This document shows positions 51,386-61,800 of a stretch of 64,000 nucleotides of DNA, one piece after another (the stretch's first letter is position 1; each line of letters opens with the position of its first letter). Where the stretch lies: the NCBI GenBank assembly GCA_002409995.1, contig DHOR01000048.1, forward strand, positions 1 to 64,000, given 5' to 3'. This DNA is from Hungatella sp. UBA5385. Lineage in GTDB: Bacteria > Bacillota > Clostridia > Lachnospirales > Lachnospiraceae. The translations under genes and the position numbers were made by a program. Below the pieces are notes generated by a model. The model saw nothing but the letters and a program-made list of their open reading frames with translations. It searched no databases and was not told where the DNA came from.

Positions 51386-52369
51386 CTAATGATCTAATGC
51401 TTCCTCATTTACAGTAAGACATTTATCAATGGATTCCTTCTCAATTTCATTCACATTAGAAGTGCCTTCTGTTTTGGTGAAATAGCTGCTGCCATCTTCA
51501 TTTAAGGAACCAAGATTGAGGGTAAATGTTCCTTCCTCTCCGTTCTTAGTATAAGTATAGGAAATAATGGCTGATGGCTGATCCAGTCCATACTCCTTCA
51601 ATTCACTGTCTGTCACCTTATAGTTGACACAATTTTTCACAGTAAGACTGCTCAAAGAGTCTGCCAGCACATTCAAAGCAGAATTATCATCCATCATATT
51701 ATCCTCTGAATCTGCAGAATCTCTGTACCAGGCAATATCATTTTCTTCATCCAGAGTCTTCTTCACATAGTGCTCAGACTCCCCTCCCTTTGTAATAGTC
51801 ACACCAGTAATATCAGTTCCTGCCACAGCAGGGAATTTCTCAAGCTCCATCAGATCATCTAAGCTGTAATTAGTTTCTGTATACAAAGAAGAACTGATTT
51901 GATATGGAGTTGTTTCTCCGGCAATCATGGCATAATAACTGCCATCTTCTGTTTGATTGCCCAGTAAAATAATAGTCTCCGTTCCATCTTCTGCAGTTAC
52001 TTTCACAGTTCTTATGGGATCATTAAATCCATAAGCACTAAGTTCATCGCCGTCCTCCAATTTTCGTACAGCCTCCAGTTTTCCTGCTGTTTTTGCAAGA
52101 GTATCAAGGCTGGTCTGTTTCACAGGGAAAAGATCATCACTATCATACTTCCATGTATCATCATCTTTATGGAAGGTCAGCTCATTTTCTTCATTATTAA
52201 AAGAAATGGAGGCAATATCTGAGATATCCGTCATATAGATTTTGGAATCCGCTTTTGCCTGTTCCTTCTTTTCTTTGGAACGGTCTGTATACTGACCTAC
52301 AGCAATATAAATCACACACAGAACCACAAGTGCTATGGCTCCGTATAGAAGTCCATTTTTCTTTTTCAT
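51386..52369 (-). CDS. DUF4340 membrane-anchored protein of the Gld-type operon
   Basis: ATG 52369 follows GAGAGGAGTGATTATAGAG. The 327-residue protein has one N-terminal membrane helix (GLLYGAIALVVLCVIYIAVG) and a long extracellular part with two similar halves (KAEDGTETIILLGNQTEDGSYYA-like and YTKNGEEGTFTLNLGSLNEDGSS-like; shortened here). DUF4340 genes commonly follow GldG-type genes. It is the last gene of the operon. Confidence 0.8.
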   Translation of the reverse strand: MKKKNGLLYGAIALVVLCVIYIAVGQYTDRSKEKKEQAKADSKIYMTDISDIASISFNNEENELTFHKDDDTWKYDSDDLFPVKQTSLDTLAKTAGKLEAVRKLEDGDELSAYGFNDPIRTVKVTAEDGTETIILLGNQTEDGSYYAMIAGETTPYQISSSLYTETNYSLDDLMELEKFPAVAGTDITGVTITKGGESEHYVKKTLDEENDIAWYRDSADSEDNMMDDNSALNVLADSLSSLTVKNCVNYKVTDSELKEYGLDQPSAIISYTYTKNGEEGTFTLNLGSLNEDGSSYFTKTEGTSNVNEIEKESIDKCLTVNEEALDH

Positions 52370-52387
52370 CTCTATAATCACTCCTCT

Positions 52388-53758
52388 CTACAGACGTCTC
52401 CGTTTCAGCCAGATGGTAAGACCTGCCCCCAGTGTTACAGCCGGAATTACAAGGATAAATAACAATCCCCACATACCGCCGTGAGTCACTGTATTATAGG
52501 TCACTTCAAGACTCTTAGATGGTATGGAAACATTGACAACATCATCATAATTAGCAGTGACAGCATTCATGAAAATGTCCAAATTAGTCAGGTTGGAAAA
52601 TGTTTGATTCAGGCTTTCCTCAATCAGGGTTGGAGTGGTAAATACGGTCAGTCTGGAAGTTCCTGAATCCAGAGTTTTCTCAGATGCTGCACCTAAGAGA
52701 TAAGTTCCCTCTATCTGCTCATTTTCAGTTACCAGCAAACCGCCGTCTGTTGTTTCCATAAATGGTGTTACTGTAACTCCTTCCGGCACTTCTGTTGTCT
52801 CAGTCATTGCACCGGACTGAATCACTAAAGCTGCCCCCTTGGCATCAATCCCATTTGTTATCTCATTGCCGGACTTAATAGTTGGAAATATATAAAATGG
52901 ATTGTTCTGGTAAGCGCTTTTCGTATCTGCAGCAAGACCAATTTCCAAATTAAGGCCGTATTCATTTAAAATAGAATTCAAATTCTCTCTGGCCTTATCT
53001 GAATATCCTGCAATAATAACAGCATTTCCTCCATTATTTAAGTAATCTGTAATCATGGTTTTCTCATCATCAGCCAGATCAGTCTGAGGCCCGTTGATCA
53101 GAAGAAGCTGACAATCCTCAGGAATGCTGCCTTCCGTGAGAAGATTGACATTTATAGAAGTAAGCCCTGATTTCCCCAGCATATCTGTCACTGTTTCACC
53201 AAGGGCATTTTCACCATGGCCCTCTGTTACATATACAGTTTTCTGAACATCATTTGTCACATGGGAAATGGCACTTGTCAGCTTGCCCTCTCCATCAAAT
53301 TCTGTTTCCTTGGACTGACCATAATAATAGTAGGAAGCCTCATCATACTTAATAAATTCTGCCAGGGAAATGGTTTCTTTTTTATCTGCAGCTTCGCAAA
53401 CCACTAAAACAGAATTATCCTCTGCCTCCAGGCTTTTTACCTGTTCCGGATGGAGAACAGAATCTACAGTTTCCACTTTAATATGAGAGGAAAGTGCTGC
53501 ATACCGGTTGACAAAGCCCGTAATTCTTTCATCTACTCTGGTGGGGTCAGCTACTATATATATCTTCACATCTTTATCCAGTGCATTTACCAGTTCTTTT
53601 GTTGTATCACCTACTGTGTAAATCTGATTGCTGCTGATATCCCACTGACGAAGGTTCTGGGGAAGACGGTTTACAATCATATTTATCACAATAACAACCG
53701 CTATGACTATGACAGACAGAATTGCTGTATAGCCGCCTTTTTTTAGTTTTCTAGTCAT
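52388..53758 (-). CDS. GldG-like ABC-associated protein
   Basis: The 456-residue protein has an N-terminal membrane helix (TAILSVIVIAVVIVINMI), a large extracellular domain (about 40-420, with VKIYIVADPTRVD and EGHGENALGET) and a C-terminal helix (GLLFILVIPAVTLGAGL). It belongs to the ABC_transp_aux/GldG family, a putative auxiliary component. It is encoded 10 bp after GldF. Confidence 0.85.
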   Translation of the reverse strand: MTRKLKKGGYTAILSVIVIAVVIVINMIVNRLPQNLRQWDISSNQIYTVGDTTKELVNALDKDVKIYIVADPTRVDERITGFVNRYAALSSHIKVETVDSVLHPEQVKSLEAEDNSVLVVCEAADKKETISLAEFIKYDEASYYYYGQSKETEFDGEGKLTSAISHVTNDVQKTVYVTEGHGENALGETVTDMLGKSGLTSINVNLLTEGSIPEDCQLLLINGPQTDLADDEKTMITDYLNNGGNAVIIAGYSDKARENLNSILNEYGLNLEIGLAADTKSAYQNNPFYIFPTIKSGNEITNGIDAKGAALVIQSGAMTETTEVPEGVTVTPFMETTDGGLLVTENEQIEGTYLLGAASEKTLDSGTSRLTVFTTPTLIEESLNQTFSNLTNLDIFMNAVTANYDDVVNVSIPSKSLEVTYNTVTHGGMWGLLFILVIPAVTLGAGLTIWLKRRRL

Positions 53759-53768
53759 GTTCTGCCTC

Positions 53769-54635
53769 CTAGCTCCATCTGCTTTTTTCTACGGACTGAA
53801 TCGTCAGGAAAATCAGCAGGAAAATGATTGTGATATAGTAGATCAATCCACCCAGATCAAATATGTAATTTCCAATGAAATTCTGAAATACATCTGTTAT
53901 GGCGATTTTCTCCACTGCCTTGACAAGAAGCCGGTCAAACATGTTTTTATTAATGAAATAAGCAGCCACCATAGCTATCGCTCCAACTGCCTCCAGCACA
54001 ACAGCCAGAAGATTATGAGAGGTAATTCTGTGAACAATCATTACTGCCAAAGTCCAAAGGAATAAAAATCCTATCAGTGATCCAATAGCTGAGGTTGGAA
54101 GGAAATTCACCAAGCTGGGCCAAAGAATCAGAAGAAGGAGAACACCAAATGTTCCTACAACTGCAATGATCTGGCTCTCTGTGAGAGATGAGATAAACAT
54201 ACCAATGGAAATGTATACACACCCCATAAGAAAGAACGCCAGAATAGAGGAATAATCCACCAGCAGATGGGCGGTTCCGTTCATTTTAATAATAAGCGGA
54301 CAGAGACAAAAAATAAGTACAGGTATTGCAAATACAGTTACCATTGATAAATACTTTGCCATTACAATTTTTACTACAGAAACAGGAGAAGTCAATAGCA
54401 GCTGATCTGTTTTTGTCTTTCTGTCATCAGCAAAGCTTCTCATTGTCAGCACTGGAATTCCAATCATAATAATTGTCACCATACCTGACAGGGTGTAGGA
54501 AAAATAGGGGTATCCGCTCATCATGTTATAAGCCATAAAATAAATTCCTGCAAATAATACAAGAAAAGCTATGAATACATATCCTGTCATAGATTGAAAA
54601 TAGGATTTCAGTTCTCTTTTATAAACTGCTGCCAT
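53769..54635 (-). CDS. GldF-like ABC-2 permease
   Basis: The 288-residue membrane protein has six or so hydrophobic segments (VFIAFLVLFAGIYFMAY, IMIGIPVLTMRSF, FAIPVLIFCLCPL, ILAFFLMGCVYISIGM, AVVGTFGVLLLLILW, LIYYITIIFLLIFL). It is the GldF/ABC-2 permease of the Gld-type transporter. It overlaps the ATPase gene by 17 bp. Confidence 0.88.
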   Translation of the reverse strand: MAAVYKRELKSYFQSMTGYVFIAFLVLFAGIYFMAYNMMSGYPYFSYTLSGMVTIIMIGIPVLTMRSFADDRKTKTDQLLLTSPVSVVKIVMAKYLSMVTVFAIPVLIFCLCPLIIKMNGTAHLLVDYSSILAFFLMGCVYISIGMFISSLTESQIIAVVGTFGVLLLLILWPSLVNFLPTSAIGSLIGFLFLWTLAVMIVHRITSHNLLAVVLEAVGAIAMVAAYFINKNMFDRLLVKAVEKIAITDVFQNFIGNYIFDLGGLIYYITIIFLLIFLTIQSVEKSRWS

Positions 54636-55671
54636 CTGTGGATTCCCCCTCTCTTATACTTTCTGACTCTGCGTTTTCTGCATCTTCTTTATAAGCATCA
54701 TCTTCATCTACCTCTAAGCAGGAATCTTCCCCCACTACTTCATCAACATGAGTGGTCAATTCCAGGAACACCTTTTCCAAAGACGCCTTCGTTGTCTGCA
54801 TGGACAAAATGGGAACTCTCTCATCAGCAAATCCATAGAATACCTTTTCCCTGATATCCTCAGTATTCTGAAGCACAGCCTTCCATACACCCTCTTCTTC
54901 GCTAAGTGTAAGCTTCACATCCTGAACCTCTGGAATGGATTTAATAATCTCCCTGATCTTTGCCTCTTCACCTTTAACCAGCAGCTCCATGCCTGCTTCC
55001 CCAGCCATCTGTCTCTCCAGATTGTCAGGAGTATCACTTGCAACCAGTCTGCCTTTGTTAATGATCATTATGTGATCACAGACAGCGCTGACTTCTGACA
55101 GAATATGGGAGCTTAATATTACAGTATGCTTCTTACCCAGCTGACGAATGGTATCACGAATCTCTATGATCTGCTTAGGATCAAGACCAACGGTAGGCTC
55201 ATCTAAAATAATGACAGGAGGCATTCCAAGAACAGCCTGAGCAAGACCTACACGCTGTCTGTAACCTTTGGACAAGTTACGGATGAGCCTTGGCAGAACA
55301 CTTCCCAGCTTTGCCAGCTCCACAACCTCTAAAATAGCATTTTCCCTATCCTTTTTAGGAATCTGTTTCAGCTCTGCTGCAAATTCCAGCTGCTCTGCAA
55401 CTGTCATATCCACATATAGGGGCGGCATCTCCGGCAGATAACCGATGCATTTTTTCGCTTCCTCCGGCTCTTCTAAAATATTGTGACCGTTTATGAGAAC
55501 ATCACCCTCCGTAGCTCCCAGATATCCGGTCATAATGTTCATGGTGGTGGATTTGCCCGCACCATTAGGTCCTAAAAATCCATAGATCTGCCCGTCTTCA
55601 ATGGTAAAGCTCAAATGATCCACAGCCAGATGTCCGCCGTAATCTTTTACCAGATTTTTAACTTCTATCAA
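54619..55671 (-). CDS. GldA-like ABC transporter ATPase
   Basis: The 350-residue protein starts from TTG behind AGGAGGAG. It has Walker A GPNGAGKST (36-44), LSKGYRQRVGLAQ signature and Walker B VIILDEPTVGLDP, and a long acidic C-terminal tail (about 310-350, DEDDAYKEDAENAESES). GldA-type ATPases drive GldFG; here the role is unknown because the bacterium is not expected to glide. Confidence 0.9.
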   Translation of the reverse strand: MIEVKNLVKDYGGHLAVDHLSFTIEDGQIYGFLGPNGAGKSTTMNIMTGYLGATEGDVLINGHNILEEPEEAKKCIGYLPEMPPLYVDMTVAEQLEFAAELKQIPKKDRENAILEVVELAKLGSVLPRLIRNLSKGYRQRVGLAQAVLGMPPVIILDEPTVGLDPKQIIEIRDTIRQLGKKHTVILSSHILSEVSAVCDHIMIINKGRLVASDTPDNLERQMAGEAGMELLVKGEEAKIREIIKSIPEVQDVKLTLSEEEGVWKAVLQNTEDIREKVFYGFADERVPILSMQTTKASLEKVFLELTTHVDEVVGEDSCLEVDEDDAYKEDAENAESESIREGESTDGSSL

Positions 55672-55697
55672 CGCATTCTCCTCCTGTTTTTCTATTT

Positions 55698-55726
55698 AGC
55701 ATAAAAGCCTTAATGATAATTTAGGA
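55698..55726 (-). promoter_or_regulatory. activator-type promoter of the Gld operon
   Basis: On the minus strand the -10 box is TATGCT (55703-55698), and at 17-bp spacing the -35 place reads TCCTAA, which is far from consensus. The phased repeat array lies just upstream, as expected for a promoter that needs an activator. Confidence 0.5.
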
Positions 55727-55730
55727 GTAA

Positions 55731-55785
55731 TTTGTGATTATTCTGTGATGAATCATTGAGAATTTTGTGATGAAAATGTGAATTA
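55731..55785. repeat. five 11-bp-phased TGTGA direct repeats
   Basis: TGTGAT, TGTGAT, ATTGAG (weak), TGTGAT and TGTGAA begin at 55733, 55744, 55755, 55766 and 55777, an exact 11-bp step. OmpR/PhoB-type response regulators bind such tandem sites on one DNA face. The array ends 5 bp from the -35 place of the Gld promoter. Confidence 0.6.
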
Positions 55786-55796
55786 GAAAAAATAAG

Positions 55797-55868
55797 AAAA
55801 AGCTGCTGCAAAATGAATTTTATAACTGGTTAACAGTCTGTTAAATTTCATTTTGCAGCAGCTTTTAT
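55797..55868 (-). terminator. terminator of the chaperone/RelA-SpoT operon
   Basis: AAAAAGCTGCTGCAAAATGAA and its inverse TTCATTTTGCAGCAGCTTTT form a roughly 20-bp stem around a 29-base loop, flanked by A and T runs. It starts 4 bp after the stop at 55872. Confidence 0.9.
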
Positions 55869-55871
55869 TTA

Positions 55872-57116
55872 TCACTCCTCCTGCAGCCCCTTCGCAATCT
55901 CATCCCGAATCCTCAGCACCTCATTCCCCTGATCCATCAGCACCTTCTGATCAGGAACCTCAATCCCATGGATCAGATAATTTCTGGTGGTTCTCAAAGA
56001 GCTGATACGGTCAGCAGTCTCCTTATCCAGAATATCCAGCCGTCTTAAGCTATTTAAATTAAAGCTTCCTCTTGCCTTGGGATTATGCCTGTAAGTAAGC
56101 CGCCTGAGAAGTGCCTCCAGCCGAATCCACTGATCTGTAAAATACTCCGCAGATGCCTGATATAACACGTCAGGGGCTTCTTTCAAACCACGAAGCTCCA
56201 TATAAATTTTATATCGTTTCTCATTGCCGCTTATAATCTGATCAATAATCTGCTGTGCAATGGTTCTTTTATCGCTGACAATCTTAGTAGCTTTTAAAAT
56301 GGTTTCAAAATCCTTTAAATTATCCAGCTTTAATCTGTCTGCCAGCTTAAAGAGCAGCTCCACATCTCCCATACGCTGATCAATAGAAGCCTTCTTATAT
56401 TTGCTGCTTAAATAGTTATACAGATAAGAAGCTAAATCATACTGGCTGCCAAAAGAAGTATTCTTGCTCTTAATCCGCTCATTTCCAGCACTCTGCAAAC
56501 GCTCCAGAGCGATTTCTCCGGTGAGCACAAGTCCATTAAGCTCGTCTAAAATCGCCAATTCTTCTTCAGACAAAGCCCCCTGCATTGGCTTATATACAAG
56601 ATCGTGCTCCACCTCAGACCAGGCATGCATCAGCACTGAAGCAACCTGAATCTCAATTCTTGCAGTGGTATAATTCTTCTGATTGTCCAGAAGCTCTTCC
56701 GCCTTCATGCTGACTCTGTAATGGTTTGCCCAATAGCCTGAAAACCGTTTATTATAAGTTGGCGGCTTAGACTGGCTTGGGAACCGCTTAATCTGATGGA
56801 CTGTAAACAGAGAGCAGATGATCTGGTCCGCCTTTTCCCTGTCTCTTGGGAAATACAGAGAAACCCTGACTCCTGACAAATCTGCAATATCCAGATAGAT
56901 CTCATCCATATTTTTATATGGAACATCCCGTTTTTCATTGCGCTGAATCAGCTTGCTTTTCAGCCTTGTTGGATTTTTAGCTCTTGAGGTTACAATGGCC
57001 CGGATACCGGAGGCACGAAGTGCACGTTCCAGTTGAGCCGCCGCCAGACGGCCTGCCACCTCATAGTAATTGAAGCTCTTTTTATATTTATCTAAAAAAT
57101 CATTGATTAATTCCAT
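55872..57116 (-). CDS. divergent RelA/SpoT-domain protein
   Basis: The 414-residue protein has a RelA/SpoT synthetase-like domain (about 20-180): DLSGVRV with Asp79, FSGYWANHYRV in place of GYRSLH, and RIEIQVASVLMHAW with Glu155, then EVEHDLVYK. Asp and Glu that bind Mg in (p)ppGpp synthetases are kept, but the Arg-Thr of EVQIRT is changed to Ala-Ser. There is no HD, TGS or ACT domain; the C-terminal half is helical and unlike Rel. Whether it makes (p)ppGpp, modifies tRNA or is inactive is unknown. It is the last gene of the Hsp70 unit, 14 bp after the Hsp70 stop. Confidence 0.8.
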   Translation of the reverse strand: MELINDFLDKYKKSFNYYEVAGRLAAAQLERALRASGIRAIVTSRAKNPTRLKSKLIQRNEKRDVPYKNMDEIYLDIADLSGVRVSLYFPRDREKADQIICSLFTVHQIKRFPSQSKPPTYNKRFSGYWANHYRVSMKAEELLDNQKNYTTARIEIQVASVLMHAWSEVEHDLVYKPMQGALSEEELAILDELNGLVLTGEIALERLQSAGNERIKSKNTSFGSQYDLASYLYNYLSSKYKKASIDQRMGDVELLFKLADRLKLDNLKDFETILKATKIVSDKRTIAQQIIDQIISGNEKRYKIYMELRGLKEAPDVLYQASAEYFTDQWIRLEALLRRLTYRHNPKARGSFNLNSLRRLDILDKETADRISSLRTTRNYLIHGIEVPDQKVLMDQGNEVLRIRDEIAKGLQEE

Positions 57117-57130
57117 AGGCAGATTCTCCT

Positions 57131-58822
57131 CTAAAAATCTTCCATATCTTCAAGAAACGCCCTGAATTCCGTTTTTGCCTCTTCAATTTTACCTGAATCG
57201 TAGGTATTTAAGGTGGACTCAAATTTATGTAGTGCTGTCTCCACGTAGTGACGTCTATCTCCTATACTTTCCTCATAAATCCGCTCTCCCCGAAGCAGCA
57301 GATATTTATTTTCCTCTCTGTCTCTCGGATGAATTTTTAAATAAGACAGAGTTTCAAACCGTTCCTTTATTTCCTCATCACTCATATCTGCATTGCTGCC
57401 TTTAAAGACCTGCTTTGCTGTCTTCTGAGTGGAAACGATCTTTACCTCAACCTCCAGTATAGAGTTAATATCATAGGTATAGGTTATATCAATGGCCTGC
57501 TCTCCCGCTTTGCCCGAAGGAACATCCACACTTAATTCTCCCAGAGACAGATTATTAGCCGCAAACCGGCTTTCTCCCTGGAGCACATGCACACGCAGCT
57601 GTGTCTGATTGTCATGGGCTGTATAAAAACGTTCTGTACGGCTGGCAGGGATTACTGTATTCCTGTCAATAATGGGGCTGAATAAACCATTTTCAAAAAC
57701 CCCCTTTTCCCACTCTCTCACAACTTCAGTTCCAAGAGTAAAGGGACACACATCTGTGAGAATGACCTCCTTAATTGCCTCCCGTCTCTCCTTCATTGCC
57801 CCCTGAATTGCAGCTCCCATAGCAACTGCTTCGTCCGGATTAATGTTGGTATCAGGAAGCATCTTAAAGAGGCGGCTGACAAATCGGCGTACTACGGGAC
57901 TTTTCGTAGCCCCACCTACCAGTACTACCTTATCAATATCAGCAAGCTTAATATGAGCATCAGCAAGACTCCTTCTGACCGGCTGTCTGATCTTGTCCAG
58001 CAGCTCCTCACATGCCTCTTCATATCTGGACATCTCTATCTCAAAGTCCAGAATCTCCTCTCCAACCTTGCAGTGCATTGCAGAAACTCTGGAATCATTA
58101 AATCCGATTTTGCAGCTTTCCGCCTGTTTGTGAATCTGGCGCAGTGTTTTTTCATCCAGAGTAAGGCGGTCTAAATCTTTATGCTTTTCAAAGAATAAAT
58201 CTTCCAGTATTTCTGTAAAATCCTCTCCGCCCAGGAAATTATCTCCTGCCACAGCCCTCACCTCTAATATGGTATCATAAAGCTCCAGCACAGATACATC
58301 AAAGGTCCCGCCCCCAAGGTCAAATACCAGGAATCTGGCATGATCCCGGTTCTGATATAATCCATAAGCAATGGCAGCAGCCGTTGGTTCACTGATAATC
58401 CGCTCTACCTTTAAACCAGCCAGCTCTCCGGCTCTCTTAGTGGCTCTCCGCCTTGCATCATTAAAATAGGCAGGTACACTGATCACTGCTTCTGTCACCT
58501 CTTCTCCCAGATAAACCTCTGCATCCTCTTTCAGCGCACGAAGCACAAAAGAGGACAATTCCTCAGGGAGAAATGTTTTATGTAACAGGGAAAACTGCCG
58601 TTCAGTTCCCATATCACGTTTAAATACACTGGCTGCACTTCCAGGATATAAAAGTCCCCGTTCCACTGCCAGATCACCAACATAAATCTGTTCATCTTCG
58701 TCCATGCTGACTACAGAAGGAGTCAGCTTCTTGCCAAGTCTGTTGGGAATAATCTTCGGTCCTTCTTCTGTAAAACAAGCAGCCAGACTGTTGGTTGTTC
58801 CCAAGTCAATTCCTATAATCAT
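57131..58822 (-). CDS. HscC-like Hsp70 chaperone
   Basis: The 563-residue protein has the Hsp70 signatures IGIDLGTTNSLAA (3-15), VFDLGGGTFDVSVLEL, and VVLVGGATKSPVVRRF, with substrate-binding domain (about 370-500) and a short C-terminal helical lid. At 563 residues without a long tail it resembles HscC (556 aa) rather than DnaK (about 610-640). It lies 2 bp after the J-TPR gene and before the RelA/SpoT gene. A housekeeping dnaK must exist elsewhere. Confidence 0.92.
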   Translation of the reverse strand: MIIGIDLGTTNSLAACFTEEGPKIIPNRLGKKLTPSVVSMDEDEQIYVGDLAVERGLLYPGSAASVFKRDMGTERQFSLLHKTFLPEELSSFVLRALKEDAEVYLGEEVTEAVISVPAYFNDARRRATKRAGELAGLKVERIISEPTAAAIAYGLYQNRDHARFLVFDLGGGTFDVSVLELYDTILEVRAVAGDNFLGGEDFTEILEDLFFEKHKDLDRLTLDEKTLRQIHKQAESCKIGFNDSRVSAMHCKVGEEILDFEIEMSRYEEACEELLDKIRQPVRRSLADAHIKLADIDKVVLVGGATKSPVVRRFVSRLFKMLPDTNINPDEAVAMGAAIQGAMKERREAIKEVILTDVCPFTLGTEVVREWEKGVFENGLFSPIIDRNTVIPASRTERFYTAHDNQTQLRVHVLQGESRFAANNLSLGELSVDVPSGKAGEQAIDITYTYDINSILEVEVKIVSTQKTAKQVFKGSNADMSDEEIKERFETLSYLKIHPRDREENKYLLLRGERIYEESIGDRRHYVETALHKFESTLNTYDSGKIEEAKTEFRAFLEDMEDF

Positions 58823-58824
58823 AA

Positions 58825-61800
58825 TTATCCTTTCACCTTCTTACGCATTTTCTCAAGAGCTTTTGTAATATCCACATCATCAGAATTGTATTCCTTTGCC
58901 TTTTCATAGTTCTGCAATGCCTTTTCCTTCATATCCAATGCCTCATAGTACATTCCCTGAAAATAGAATTTTTCAAAACATTTCTGATGGCGGCATCTCC
59001 TGCATCGAATCCTCTGATCCATCTGCTCTAAATATTCCTCGCCCTTTTCATTTTCACCTAAGCATATATAAAGCCAGCCAAAAATGCGCAGACGGACAGG
59101 ACTGAATGGTTTATATGCGATATAATCCTGTTCCGTTCCTTCTCCTGCCAATTTAAAATACTCCATTGCCTTCTCAGCATGGACTTTTGCCTTTAGAAAC
59201 TTTTTATTTCTATAATAATGTATAGCCAGGTCACCGTGATAATCACATAAATTACTGTGATCACGTTCATTTGTAATGGCAATTTTATAATGCATTTCAG
59301 ACAAAAACGGAATGATATCTTCCATATAAGAAGCAAAATCATAATGTCTTTTAGCCTTTTCAGCCATAGAAGCTTTGTGGATTCCCTTCAGATACCACCT
59401 CATACCTTTATAAGGTTTTCCTCTGCGATACCAGAAATTCCCCATATTTTTATAGTACTCACTGCTTTCCTTTGTATGGCTGTAAGCATCAATTGCCTTA
59501 TCAAATTCTCCCAGTTTTCCATACAGACCTCCCAGCTCCTTCCAGAAGGACGTATAATCTGGATATATCTCCAGCGCCTTTTTATAACATTCAACAGCTT
59601 TTTCATACTGATGAAGAGCTTCATAGCAGTCAGCCATATTGCTGTAAGGAACCACACTTTTACTGTCTTTCATACAATCTATGGCTTTTTGGAAATATTC
59701 AACAGCCCGCTCAAACTCTCCCTGGTATTTGTAGCAGCATGCCAGACCATTATAGGCAGTCCAGTCATCATTCTTATACCCCAGAGCTTTTTCATAATCA
59801 GCCATAGCAGCTTCAATTTCCATGGCACGCAGGTTAATATTCCCACGATAGATGCGGTAATAATAGATTTCCTCTTCCTGAAGCTGAATATCTATATAGT
59901 AAATAGCTTTATCAAAATTCTCCCTTACATACTGATTATTATACTTTTCCTCATAATAATCTGCCAGCTTCTCACATACATCCCGGTAAGTTTTAGCATA
60001 TTCCAATGTCTTTTCAAAATGTTCCGCAGCTACAGCGCTTAAACCTTTACCCTCATAGCAAAGCCCCCGGTTATAGTGAAGGGTGGGAGTCTCACTGTAC
60101 ACCGCTTCTGCAGCATCATATTCTTTTAATGCTTCATCATATTTCTTATCATTTAGATAAATATGCCCACACACCAGCCGGTATTGAAGCCTGTCCGGAT
60201 TCTGGCTAATGGCTTTTTTCATATGAGCCAGTGCCACTGGATAGAAATCATTATCCCAGTGCAAAAGCGCTGTTTCAAATTCTATCTCTGAGAAATCTTC
60301 AAGATCTGACTCTTCCTCCGGAAATGCTGCCGCCTCTTTTAAAATCTTAAAAATCGCCTTACGATCTTCATCGGATTTTGCCATATTACGCAGAATCTTA
60401 GCCTCATAGAGTTTCATCTGAGCTGTAAATTCCACCTGATTCTCTTTTGCTCTGTCCAAAACCCCCTTGGCATCTTCAAACTGGCTATGGTCGAAAAACA
60501 CCTCTGCCGCAAGAAGATAGGGTTTGTAATATCCCGGTAAAATCTCCACGATTCTATGGTAATCATGAACAACCTCCTGACCATTTCTCAGCTCATAATA
60601 AGCCTCCTGTCTGATCAGATAAGCAGGAAGATATCCGGTATCCTCCTTTACAATCTGATCACAGATATCAATGCTCTTTTCATACTGTTCAGATTTTAAG
60701 TAAACATTAGCCAGAAGCTGTTTGCCCGCCAGCTTTTCATTTCTGTTCTCTGCTGATTCTATGGCAATATAAGCATATTGTTCAGCCAGCTCCTTTTCTC
60801 CAAGCTCCTGATAGCAGCGGCTTAAGGTATGAGCTGCTCTACCTTTTCTGGAAATCCGTCTTTTGTTTTCTTCAGTTCCATCATCTACAGTCTCTTCAAT
60901 CAGTTTAAGCCATTTTTCAAGATAAGGTCTTGCCTTTTCATGCTGCCCATTCTGATGAAGTAAACGTCCGTACAGATTGGTATAGCTATATTCCTGCTCA
61001 GGTACCGGCTCAAAGGATTCCACGTAGCTGATTGCCTCTTCGATCTGTTCATTTTGATAGAGACACCAGCCGATTTCCACAGCCATCTCCCCTGAGGGAA
61101 GGTTGGCATCTTCGATTCCATTGTTAAGTTTATCTTTATAATCACGAATCAGCTCCTCATTAACCTGACGCAGCAGGGTAAGAGCTTCCTCATCATAGCT
61201 TAAATCCAGAATCTCTGTCAGCCGTTCTTTTGCATGGTAAAAGTCCTTTTGATCCATCAGATACTGGACAACTCCTATTTTTGCCTGATAATAATCCGGC
61301 TTAACCTTTAAAACCTTCTGCCAGAGTTCATAAGCTTCTTCCTTCCTGTCTCCTGCATAATAAGCCTTTCCTGTATAGGAATCAATATAGCAGTCATCAG
61401 CATATCTTTCTCTCAGGGATTCAGCCATAGAAACAGCTTCCTCAATATTCCCTTCTGCTATCCAGATACGGATTCTCTCCACATCTTCATAAGGGTAATA
61501 CAGGCCAAAAGCTGCAAGGTCATCCAGCTCCTTCAGCCCTCCTTCTATTTCCCTCTGATCCACCTTTCTCTTCACACCATAATAATGATCCAGGTAACCA
61601 TCTCCATTGGCTTTTTCCGGATTTAACACTGTAAATAGTTCAAAACGAATAAATCCTTCGTTTTCAGTATAATATTTCACATAGTCCAGAAAGTTTTTGG
61701 GAAATTGCTCCTGCAGCTGTTCCATGTCAGAGAGGATTGAGAAGTTTTTGTCAATCATTTTCCAGACTCCCCATGGAAGCTGGACGTGATCCATGAGGAA

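Noticed and set aside
55731..55785. CRISPR-like array
   Set aside because: The units are only 11 bp with no spacers; they fit a regulator binding array.
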